Origin: Streptomyces sp. Y2F8-2
Lineage (GTDB): Bacteria > Actinomycetota > Actinomycetes > Streptomycetales > Streptomycetaceae
Assembly: GCF_014905555.1 (NCBI RefSeq)
Contig: NZ_BNGS01000013.1
Span: forward strand, 1-64,000
Length of the DNA: 64,000 nt
Reading direction: 5' to 3'
Notes under the pieces: model-generated
What the model saw: only the letters and a program-made list of their open reading frames with translations
The model's database searches: none
Told to the model about the DNA's origin: nothing
Translations under genes and position numbers: made by a program
Shown here: piece by piece, positions 50,399 to 58,341 of the stretch
Layout of the letters: every line of letters starts with the position of its first letter
Numbering within the stretch: the stretch's first letter is position 1

Positions 50399-51715
50399 AT
50401 GGACCGCATGCGAGACATGAGCGGCAACCCCCGAAACCCCTCGGCCCACCGTGCCTGGTGGGTCGCCACCGTCACCGGAGCAGCCATCGTCGTGGCCGGC
50501 GCGTTCTCCACCATGCCCGGCATCCTGCAGGAACCCCTGCACGACCAGTTCGCCTGGTCGCGCGGATCCATCGGCCTCGCCGCCTCGGTCAGCATGGTCC
50601 TCTACGGACTCACGGCCCCCTGTGCGGCGGCCCTGATGGACCGCTTCGGCGTCCGCCGGGTCGTCGTCGCCGCGCTCGGCGCCGTCGCCGCGGGCGCCCT
50701 GCTCACCACCGCGATGAACGCCGCGTGGCAGTTCACGCTCTCCTGGGGGTTCCTCGTCGGCCTGGGCACCGGTTCGCTGTCGATGACGCTCGGCACCACC
50801 GTGACGAACCGCTGGTTCGCCCGTCACCGGGGCCTGGTCACCGGAGTCCTCTCATCGGGCAGCGTCCTCGGGCAGATGGTCTTCCTGCCCGCCCTGTCAT
50901 GGACCACCGACCACCACGGTTGGCGCCCCGCCCTGGTCACCCTCGCCCTGGCTGCCTTCGCCCTCACTCCCCTGGTGTACCTGGTGGTGCGCGACCACCC
51001 CGCCGACCTCGGCCAACGCCCCTACGGCAGCCGGACGTCCGTGCCGCGTCCGGCTCCGGCGCCCGGTGCCGCGCGCCGCACCCTGACGGCTCTGCGCAGC
51101 GCCTCGCGGAGCATCCCCTTCTGGTTGCTCGCCGCGGCGTTCGCCATCTGCGGGGCGTCCACCAACGGCATCATGTGGACCCATTTCGCCCCGGCCGCCC
51201 ACGACCACGGGATGCCGGTCACCACCGCCTCTACTCTCCTGGCGTTCATCGGCGTCTTCAATGTGATGGGCACCATCGCCTCAGGCTGGCTCACCGACCG
51301 CAGCGACGCGCGCCGACTCCTCGCCGCCTGCTTCTTCCTGCGCGGCCTGCTCCTGGTGAGTCTGCCGCTGATCCTGACGGCCACGGTCGACCCGCCGATG
51401 ATGGCCTTCGTCGTCCTCTTCGGCCTGCTCGATCTGGCGACGGTCCCCCCGGTCATCGCCCTGTGCCGCGCCTTCTACGGCGACGACAGTGCCATCGTCT
51501 TCGGCTGGGTCAACGCCGCCCACCAGGTCGGCGCGGCGTCGGCCTCCTTCCTCGGCGGGGCGGCCCGCGACGCGTTCGGCAGTTACGACCCCGTCTGGCT
51601 GAGCCTGGGCGCCGCCTGCGCGGCCGCGGCGCTGCTGAGCCTGGTCATCCACGCGAGCACGCCGGAACGACCCGGTGTGCCGCAGGAACAGGCCCGTGCC
51701 GGCGCCGACCGATGA
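50399..51715 (+). CDS. MFS transporter, 12-TM, MCT-like group
   Basis: The 438-residue integral membrane protein has 12 predicted helices. Helix 1 is ATVTGAAIVVAGAFSTMPGI, and LYGLTAPCAAALMDRFGVRR gives an A-type motif. TNRWFARHRGLVTGVLSSGS and FLPALSWTTDHHGWRPALVT are typical of the monocarboxylate-porter-like (MCT/oxalate-formate) group in actinobacteria. The central loop (about 195-220) is cytoplasmic. ATG 50399 is the longest plausible start; ATG 50408 and ATG 50417 are close alternatives (MRDMSGNP). It is divergent from the GlxA-type regulator and is likely its target. Direction of transport is not known. Confidence 0.9.
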   Translation: MDRMRDMSGNPRNPSAHRAWWVATVTGAAIVVAGAFSTMPGILQEPLHDQFAWSRGSIGLAASVSMVLYGLTAPCAAALMDRFGVRRVVVAALGAVAAGALLTTAMNAAWQFTLSWGFLVGLGTGSLSMTLGTTVTNRWFARHRGLVTGVLSSGSVLGQMVFLPALSWTTDHHGWRPALVTLALAAFALTPLVYLVVRDHPADLGQRPYGSRTSVPRPAPAPGAARRTLTALRSASRSIPFWLLAAAFAICGASTNGIMWTHFAPAAHDHGMPVTTASTLLAFIGVFNVMGTIASGWLTDRSDARRLLAACFFLRGLLLVSLPLILTATVDPPMMAFVVLFGLLDLATVPPVIALCRAFYGDDSAIVFGWVNAAHQVGAASASFLGGAARDAFGSYDPVWLSLGAACAAAALLSLVIHASTPERPGVPQEQARAGADR

Positions 51716-51786
51716 GTGGGCCGAACACCCCCGCTCGCCATCGTGGCAGCGCACCGACAGCAGAAGCCGGTGTGTCGCCCGACCGG

Positions 51787-52524
51787 TCAGGCGAAGCGGG
51801 CGATGGCGGTCATGGTCGGTCGCAGGTTCCGTACGGCGGGCAGCCGCCGCAGCACAGGCGCCACGATGCCGTAGTAGCCGCCGCGGCCATGTGGCGAGGG
51901 CAGTTCCCGCACGTCGGTGACGCCCGGGTGGGCAGTGTGCACCTTGGGCAGTTCTCCGGCGTCCAGGCCCCACGGCATGGGCGGCGGCTGGTACCCCCGG
52001 GCCGTGCGCAGCCGGCCGCGCATCGTGCGGCTGCTGAACCAGCGCGGGACCGCGTCGAAGACCAGGGCACCGCCGGGAAACCGTTCGGCGCAGCCGGCGA
52101 TCAGCTCCCGGACCTGGTGAGGCCGTAGGTACATCAGCAGTCCCTGAGCGGTGACCAGCACGCCGTGGGAGGGGTCGACCTCGTCCCGCCAGGACAGTGG
52201 GCCCGCCCGTTGTCCACCCGCCAGAACTGGGTCTCCAACCCTTCGGCGAGCGACGACCGTGCCCTCCGGGTGCTTGCCGAGGAAGTCCCGCACCGCGTCG
52301 TCGAAGGTCCGCGCCCGCAGGGCCTGTCCCTGCGCGAGGAGGGGATCGGGCGGCCCGAAGGTCTCCTCGAAGGGATAGTCGATCCGCTCGATCAGCTCCG
52401 CGGCCTTCGGATCGTCCAGCACGGGCCTGGCCTGCCGGGCCTCGTACGCGCGGTGGTAGAGGTTCCACAACAGGGTTTCCGGCACGCCGCTCAACTCCAC
52501 GGCCTGCCTCTCTGCGCTCGCCAC
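51787..52524 (-). pseudogene. LCM/Ppm1-type SAM methyltransferase with internal deletion
   Basis: The 245-residue frame reads as a leucine carboxyl methyltransferase-like protein at both ends: ELSGVPETLLWNLYHRAYEA, ARTFDDAVRDFLGKHPEG, then VDPSHGVLVTAQGLLMYLRP and ALVFDAVPRWFS. Between them the family normally has the SAM motif VALAEGLETQFWRVDNGR. Here a two-base loss at about 52249 puts that segment into another frame (AEGLETQFWRVDNGRA is still readable in DNA 52203-52250). A deletion of about 30-35 codons follows near 52199 and restores the frame. The open frame therefore lacks the SAM-binding glycine motif and is probably non-functional. GTG 52524 follows GAGGAGGGG. Confidence 0.8.
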
Positions 52525-52648
52525 GCAGCCCCTCCTCGAGTCCGAGTGTCCGCGCCCGTCCGTACGGAGCCGTTCGATCCCAGGGTGAGCCGCCGACCGG
52601 GGAGGATCAACTGGGCGTGGCACTACGGGCGGGCGGAGGCGGGATGCC

Positions 52649-54130
52649 CTAGCCGGCGTTCTCCCTCTGGCGCCGCAAGGGCGTGGACCGGTTCGCCACG
52701 GTGGTGCCGCGGGCCGCGGCGCGGGCCGGGCCGTCGGGGACCGTGAAGGCGAAGACCGCTGTCACCGCCGCGATCGCGGCCAGGGCCAGATAGGCGTGCT
52801 GGTAGGCGGTGACGGGCGGGTCCGCCGCGGCCGCCGAGGGGGTGCTCATGACCAGGGCCATGGTCACCACCGCCGGTGCGAGGGCGCCCCCGGTCTGGCG
52901 CACGACGGTGTTCAGCGTGGACGCCTGGGCCAGGTCCGGTCGCGCGACGGTCGCCAGTGAGGCCACCGTCGTCGGCATGAAGACGCCGCCCATGGCGAGG
53001 CCGAGCAGGAACATGTAGCCGCGGAAGGTCCACAGGCCGGTGTGCTCGTCGCAGGTGGCGAAGAGGAGCAGGACGGCGCTGACACCGGCCAGGCCGCAGC
53101 CGACGATGACCCGGGGGCCGATCCTCGCGTAGAGGGCCCCGGCGACCTGAACGGTCAGCAGGACGCCGAAGGCCTCGGGGAAGGTGCTGGTGCCGGACTC
53201 CAGGGCGGTGCGGCCCTGTCCCTGTTGGAGAAACAGCGGGCCCAGGTACATGGCGCCCAGGATCGGCACCAGCCCCACCAGATTGATGAGGTTGGTGTCC
53301 CTGAAGAGCCGGTCCGCGAAGAGGCGGAGCTTCAACAGGGGCTCGGCGGTACGCAGTTCGAAGGCGATGGTGGCGGCGAGCAGGACCGCGCCGAGCACCA
53401 GGGCGGTGACGACGCCGGCCGAGGACCAGCCGCGGTTGGGGCCTTCGCTGACGCCGAACATGACGGCGCCCAGGGCCGCCGCGCTCAGCAGCAGTCCGAG
53501 CAGGTCGAAGCGGCCGGGCCGGGGGCCGCGGTGCCCCGACAGGAACAGCACCCCGAACAGCACGGCCGGCAGGCCCACCGGCAGGTTGACGTAGAAGACC
53601 CAGCGCCAGGACAGGTGGTCCACCAGCAGGCCGCCGAGTACGGGGGCGGCGGCCGGGGCCATCTGCTGGGGGATGATCATGTATCGGGAGATCCGCACCT
53701 GCTCCGAGGAGTTGAAGGTGGAGAAGAGCAAGGACGCCGAGGCGGGGAAGAGCACCCCGGCGGACAGTCCCTGGAGCGCGCGGAATGCGACGAGTTGGCC
53801 GAGGCCGGCGGCCGCGCCGCACAGCAGTGAGGAGCCGAGGAAGCCGGACAGTGCGGTGAGCAGGACGCGTTTGGCACCGAATCGTTCGACCAGCCAGGCC
53901 GAGGCCGGGATGGCCATGGCCAGGCAGACCGGATAGGCCACGACCACTCCGTCCAGGGCGGCGGTGGTCAGCCGGAACTGGCGCGCGATCGACGGGAGCG
54001 CCACCGTGGTGATGGCTCCGTCGACGATCGCGATGAACGTCACGCAGACACACATGACGGGGACGACCAGGCGCTGGCCGGGACGGAGGGAGGGGCGGGG
54101 CAGGACGGGGCGACGGCGGAGCGGAAGCAC
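52649..54130 (-). CDS. MFS drug exporter, DHA2 (14-TM) family
   Basis: The roughly 493-residue integral membrane protein belongs to the EmrB/QacA group. Helix 1 is VCVTFIAIVDGAITTVALPS, the A-type loop is LVERFGAKRVLL, and RALQGLSAGVLFPASASLL, PVLGGLLVDHLSWRWVFYVN and PVGLPAVLFGVLF are typical. About 14 helices are present and the end is basic. The start GTG 54130 overlaps the operator region and has no clear ribosome site, so translation may begin at a later codon. The frame itself is open to 54511 without support. It is divergent from a MarR gene, with two TGAGC-type sites between them, and is the probable target of that repressor. Confidence 0.88.
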   Translation of the reverse strand: MLPLRRRPVLPRPSLRPGQRLVVPVMCVCVTFIAIVDGAITTVALPSIARQFRLTTAALDGVVVAYPVCLAMAIPASAWLVERFGAKRVLLTALSGFLGSSLLCGAAAGLGQLVAFRALQGLSAGVLFPASASLLFSTFNSSEQVRISRYMIIPQQMAPAAAPVLGGLLVDHLSWRWVFYVNLPVGLPAVLFGVLFLSGHRGPRPGRFDLLGLLLSAAALGAVMFGVSEGPNRGWSSAGVVTALVLGAVLLAATIAFELRTAEPLLKLRLFADRLFRDTNLINLVGLVPILGAMYLGPLFLQQGQGRTALESGTSTFPEAFGVLLTVQVAGALYARIGPRVIVGCGLAGVSAVLLLFATCDEHTGLWTFRGYMFLLGLAMGGVFMPTTVASLATVARPDLAQASTLNTVVRQTGGALAPAVVTMALVMSTPSAAAADPPVTAYQHAYLALAAIAAVTAVFAFTVPDGPARAAARGTTVANRSTPLRRQRENAG

Positions 54131-54134
54131 ATAC

Positions 54135-54161
54135 TGAGCATACTCACTATGAGCGTGCTCA
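54135..54161. promoter_or_regulatory. Two TGAGC-NN-(A/G)CTCA-type sites, MarR operator
   Basis: TGAGCATACTCA (54135-54146) and TGAGCGTGCTCA (54150-54161) are adjacent near-palindromes between the divergent exporter and MarR genes. They begin five bases above the exporter GTG. They are the likely binding sites of the MarR protein. Confidence 0.72.
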
Positions 54162-54196
54162 TAGAATTGATTATCGCGACGGATCGGGGAAACGAC

Positions 54197-54628
54197 ATGG
54201 CAGTGCAGGGCAGCAGCGACATCCTGGTCGACGAGCTCTACGAGACGACGCACCAACTGCGCCGCTTCGTGGAGGCCCGGCTGCGGGCGGGCGGCGCCTC
54301 GGTCGCCCGGCTCCGCGCACTGCGGATGCTCGCACGGGCGCAGCAGCCTCTGCGGATGCGGGACCTGAGCGAGATGACGGGGGTCGCGGCACGGACCACG
54401 ACCAGCATCGTCGACAGCCTGGAGCGCGACGGGCTGGTGGAGCGCGTGCGCCATCCGGAGGACCGCCGGGCCTTCCTGCTCCGCCTCACCGACAAGGGCC
54501 GGCGGTGTCACCGCGAAGCGGAGGAGGTGGACCGCCTCGCGCTGGCCGAAGCCACAGCCGCTCTGAGCGCGGAGGACCGCGCCGAACTGCGGGCCCTGCT
54601 CGCACGGATCCGTGAGGCCACGGCCTGA
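54197..54628 (+). CDS. MarR-family transcriptional regulator
   Basis: The 143-residue winged-helix regulator has ELYETTHQLRRFVEARLRAG, the helix-turn-helix LRMRDLSEMTGVAARTTTSI with VDSLERDGLVERVRHPEDRR, and the wing AFLLRLTDKGRRCHREAEEV. The DRR-----LT-KG motif is the MarR hallmark. It usually binds as a dimer to short palindromes and is released by phenolic or oxidant ligands. ATG 54197 after GGGGAAACGAC is preferred; ATG 54149 lies inside the operator. It is divergent from the DHA2 exporter, which it probably represses. Confidence 0.92.
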   Translation: MAVQGSSDILVDELYETTHQLRRFVEARLRAGGASVARLRALRMLARAQQPLRMRDLSEMTGVAARTTTSIVDSLERDGLVERVRHPEDRRAFLLRLTDKGRRCHREAEEVDRLALAEATAALSAEDRAELRALLARIREATA

Positions 54629-54673
54629 CAGCGGTTCGGCGGCCCCTGCCGCGCGGTGACACGGACCCCGGCG

Positions 54674-55630
54674 TCAGTGCGCGGGATCGTGGTCGTGCGG
54701 CTCGTACCCGGGGATCGTTCCGTCCGCCTTCTTCACCAGGAACAGCCCCACCATCCCCATGTCGGAGTGGCTCTGCACATGGCAGTGGTACATCCACGCG
54801 CCCGCTCCGACGCCCTCCCCCGCGACGACCTGGAAGCCGAAGGAGTCGGCCGGACCGACGATCTTGTTGTCGACGACCCGGCTCGGGTCGTCCGGTCCGG
54901 CGAGCAAGCCCGTGCGGTTGTCCGCCCAGCGATGACCGTGCAGGTGGAAGGTGTGGTAGTACTCGCCGTGCGTGATCATGACGAACTCCACCCGGTCGCC
55001 CACGGTGGCCTCGAAGTCGGGCCCGGAATGCGGCGGCCGGTTGTTGATCGTCATGTCGTTGAAGACGATGGTGTACGTCCGGTCCGGCAGCACGTCTCCC
55101 CTGCGCCGGACGATCACCGGTCCGTAGAGGCCCTTGCGGATGCCGCCGGTGCCGTGTTCGGTGCCGACGACATGGTCGTGGTAGTGCCAGTAGCCCGCGC
55201 TGCCCGCCCGCCAGGTGCCGTCCTTGCGGCGGCCTGGTGCGTGGGTGCGCCAGGTGTAGGTGCGGGTGCCGCCCGGTTCGACGTCGCTCCTGCTGAGCTT
55301 CGTTCCGTCGCTGGGGAACTCGTAGTCCAGGCCGTGGACGTGCAGACTGGCCGGTACGTCCATGGTGTTCTCGAACTCGATGTGCAGCGTGTCACCCTCG
55401 TTGAGCTCGATCAGCGGGCCGGGAATCGTCGCCTTGCCCTTCTCCAGGCCATAGCCCATCTGTCCGTCGGCGAGCTTCTCGGCGTAGAGCTTGATGTGTT
55501 TCACCTCGCCCCCGGCCGGAGCCGTCCGGGCCGGGACGTCCGCGACGGCGGACTGCGGCAGCAGGGACAACGATGTCGCGACGGCCGCGCCGCCCAGCAG
55601 CGCCCGCCGGTTGAAGCCGCGTCTGTCCAT
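54674..55630 (-). CDS. Two-domain laccase-type multicopper oxidase (SLAC-like), exported
   Basis: The 318-residue secreted enzyme has a Tat signal (MDRRGFNRRALLGGAAVATS) and the short two-cupredoxin layout of the small laccases of Streptomyces, which work as trimers. Copper ligands are seen in SLHVHGLDYEF, GYWHYHDHVVG, YYHTFHLHGHRW and YHCHVQSHSDMGM, covering the trinuclear and T1 centres. It oxidises phenols or metal ions with reduction of oxygen to water. ATG 55630 gives a complete signal. It is divergent from a large secreted PQQ-dehydrogenase-like gene and near a cupredoxin protein, so electron exchange between them outside the cell is conceivable but unproven. Confidence 0.95.
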   Translation of the reverse strand: MDRRGFNRRALLGGAAVATSLSLLPQSAVADVPARTAPAGGEVKHIKLYAEKLADGQMGYGLEKGKATIPGPLIELNEGDTLHIEFENTMDVPASLHVHGLDYEFPSDGTKLSRSDVEPGGTRTYTWRTHAPGRRKDGTWRAGSAGYWHYHDHVVGTEHGTGGIRKGLYGPVIVRRRGDVLPDRTYTIVFNDMTINNRPPHSGPDFEATVGDRVEFVMITHGEYYHTFHLHGHRWADNRTGLLAGPDDPSRVVDNKIVGPADSFGFQVVAGEGVGAGAWMYHCHVQSHSDMGMVGLFLVKKADGTIPGYEPHDHDPAH

Positions 55631-55815
55631 GCCGAACTCCCCACGTTGGTACGGAATGTGCGAAGACGTAGCTGTGATGAACCCGTGCGACGGTACCGGG
55701 CACGGCCCTGTTTATCCACACTCAGGACAAAGTTCGAGGTATCGCGGTCATACCTATTGGCGAACCACGCAAAGACGTCTAGCTTCCTTGGCGCTGTTGC
55801 TGCGACCGAGGAGGG

Positions 55816-58341
55816 ATGGGTGACCACGTGCGCTTCACATCGCATCAAAGGCCCGGACTCTTACGCGGGTTGAGCACGAAGAGAACCACCAGCCGCCTCT
55901 GGGCGGGCTCCCTGACCGCCGGCGTCCTCGCCGCCGGCCTGCTGACGGCCCCCGCCGCCGACGCACATCCGGCCCCGGAGCCGCCCCTGACAACGATGTC
56001 GATCAAGTCGCCGCCGGGCGGCGCCAACGTGAGGGTGCTGCTTTTCCACGGATCCGCCGCGGCCGGGGACGAGTCCCCGGTCGTGAACGCCGGGATCGAG
56101 GCCATCGAACAGATCGGGCTGTCCGGCCCGGCGAACCAGCGCTTCAAGGTCGAGGCCACGGACGACGCCTCGGTGTTCACCCAGGCGACCAGGCTGGGCC
56201 GTTACAACGCGATCGTGTTCCTGACCGGCGGCGGTGACGTCCTCGACCCGGAGCAGGAGGCCGGTCTCGAGGCGTACATGGAGGCCGGGGGCGGCTTCGT
56301 CGGCATCCACGACGCGGCCCGCGCGGAGCCGTACTCGGACTGGTTCACCGGTCTCATCGGTGCCCGCCCGGCGGCCTCCGGCCCGGCGAGCGTCCAGCGG
56401 GCGACCGTCGAGGTCGGCGACCGGCGCCATCCGGCCACCAAGGACCTGCCGCCTGAGTGGAAGCGGCCCGACCAGTGGCCGAACTGGGTGAAGAACCCGT
56501 CCGGCGAGGTGCACACCGTGGCGCGGGTGCGGGAGTCGACCTACCAGCCGGGGGCGAGCCGCAACGGCTGGGACCATCCGATCAGCTGGTGCCGGGACTA
56601 CGACGGCGGACGCTCGTTCTACACCGGCATGGGCGGCACGGTGTCGTCCTACGACGAGACCGACTTCCGCACCCATCTGCGCGGCGCGCTGCTGTGGACG
56701 ACCCGCCTGGTACAGGCCGACTGCAAGGCGACCATCACCGGGAACTACAAGGCGGAGCGCCTCACCCGGCCCAACCAGCCCGGGCAGAACGACCAGATCG
56801 GCGAGCCGCACGGCCTGGTCACCGCACCCGACGGCCGTGTGTTCTACATCGGCCGGGGCGGTGCCGACGCCTCCCGGCCCGTGATCACCGACTGGAACAA
56901 CCCCGACGTCGGAAAGGGCAAGGGCCAGGTCCACGTCTACGACCCGAAGACCGGAAAGGTCACGCTCGCGGGTGAGGTGACGGTCTTCGGCAACAAGGGC
57001 GGCGGCGACGAGCTGACCAAGGTCGAGGAAGGCCTGCTCGGCATCGAGCTCGATCCGAAGTTCGAGCAGAACGGCTGGGTGTATCTGCACTACACACCCC
57101 ACTCGCGGATCAACCGCGACACGCACATGGCCGAGCGGCGCGTCTCCCGCTTCACACTGGATCCCGCCACCGACAAACTCGACCTGGGCAGCGAGAAAGT
57201 GCTGCTCACATGGCCGGTGCAGATCCACAGTTGCTGCCACGCGGGCGGCGGGATGGCCTGGGACTCCAAGGGCAACCTGTACATCGCCACCGGAGACAAC
57301 AACTCCAGCGGATTCAGCGGCGGTTACTCGGGCAACAACCCCCAGCCCGCCTACAAGGGGGTCTCCTTCGCGGACGCACGCCGCACCGCCGGCAACACCA
57401 ACAACCTCAACGGCAAGATCCTGCGCATCCACCCGGAGCCCGACGGGACGTACACGATCCCCGAGGGGAACCTCTTCACCGGCAAGGAGACCGACGAGGG
57501 CGGCGGCAAGACCCGCGGCGAGATCTATGTGATGGGCGTGCGGAACCCGGCGCGCATCTTCGTCGACAAGTCGACCGACATCCTCTACGCGGGCTGGGTC
57601 GGTCCGGACGCCGGTCAGCCGTCGCCGACCTGGGGGCCGGCCAAGTACGACACGTTCGCGGTGATCACCAAGGCGGGCAACCGGGGCTGGCCGTACTGCA
57701 TGGGCGACAAACAGCCCTACCGTGACCGCAACCTGCCCGATCCCTCGCAGCCGCTGGGCTGGTACGACTGCGACCACCCGAAGAACGAGTCCCCGAACAA
57801 CGACGGCCTGGTCAACCTGCCACCCGTCACCGGCAACAACATCTGGTACTCGCCGCAGGGCGGAGCACCGGACTACCCGCGCGACGCGAACGGCGTCCCC
57901 TCCTACAAGCAGGAGGAGGCAACCTACCGGCTGCCCTGGCTCAAGGGCGGCGGCCAGGCCGCGATGAACGGACCGGTGTACCGGTACGACGCAACGAACG
58001 CGAGCGAGAAGAAGTGGCCCGCGTACTGGGACGGCAAGTGGTTCGTCGGTGACTTCTACGACGCCGACCAACCGCGCAACGCGGTGCTCATGGATCCGAG
58101 GACACAGGGGGACGGCGGTCTGCCCGTGCACTCGGAGTCGCTGAAGAAGATCGTGCCGACCGGCAACGACGGCATCAAGAACCTCATGGACTGGAAGTTC
58201 GGTCCGGACGGCGCGCTGTACGTCCTCGACTACGGCCGCGGCTTCTTCACCTCGGACTCCAAGTCGGCACTGTGGCGTATCACCTACACGGGCGGCGGAC
58301 CGACGCCTGCCGCCGACCAGTTGGCGAGGAGGACCGAGTGA
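55816..58341 (+). CDS. Secreted ThuA-domain and PQQ-dependent sugar dehydrogenase-like protein
   Basis: The protein has up to 841 residues. A signal peptide (LWAGSLTAGVLAAGLLTAPA) ends near residue 50. A ThuA-like domain follows (about 70-300: VRVLLFHGSAAAGDESPVVN, FVGIHDAARAEPYSDWFTGL, FYTGMGGTVSSYDE). Then comes a glucose/sorbosone-dehydrogenase beta-propeller (about 315-830: EPHGLVTAPDGRVFYIGRGG, GLLGIELDPKFEQNGWVYLH, HAGGGMAWDSKGNLYIATGD, GEIYVMGVRNPARIFVD, DWKFGPDGALYVLDYGRGFF). It probably oxidises a sugar or keto-sugar outside the cell. ATG 55816 abuts GAGGAGGG; GTG 55828 may be the real start. The next gene overlaps it by GTGA at 58338-58341. Confidence 0.9.
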   Translation: MGDHVRFTSHQRPGLLRGLSTKRTTSRLWAGSLTAGVLAAGLLTAPAADAHPAPEPPLTTMSIKSPPGGANVRVLLFHGSAAAGDESPVVNAGIEAIEQIGLSGPANQRFKVEATDDASVFTQATRLGRYNAIVFLTGGGDVLDPEQEAGLEAYMEAGGGFVGIHDAARAEPYSDWFTGLIGARPAASGPASVQRATVEVGDRRHPATKDLPPEWKRPDQWPNWVKNPSGEVHTVARVRESTYQPGASRNGWDHPISWCRDYDGGRSFYTGMGGTVSSYDETDFRTHLRGALLWTTRLVQADCKATITGNYKAERLTRPNQPGQNDQIGEPHGLVTAPDGRVFYIGRGGADASRPVITDWNNPDVGKGKGQVHVYDPKTGKVTLAGEVTVFGNKGGGDELTKVEEGLLGIELDPKFEQNGWVYLHYTPHSRINRDTHMAERRVSRFTLDPATDKLDLGSEKVLLTWPVQIHSCCHAGGGMAWDSKGNLYIATGDNNSSGFSGGYSGNNPQPAYKGVSFADARRTAGNTNNLNGKILRIHPEPDGTYTIPEGNLFTGKETDEGGGKTRGEIYVMGVRNPARIFVDKSTDILYAGWVGPDAGQPSPTWGPAKYDTFAVITKAGNRGWPYCMGDKQPYRDRNLPDPSQPLGWYDCDHPKNESPNNDGLVNLPPVTGNNIWYSPQGGAPDYPRDANGVPSYKQEEATYRLPWLKGGGQAAMNGPVYRYDATNASEKKWPAYWDGKWFVGDFYDADQPRNAVLMDPRTQGDGGLPVHSESLKKIVPTGNDGIKNLMDWKFGPDGALYVLDYGRGFFTSDSKSALWRITYTGGGPTPAADQLARRTE

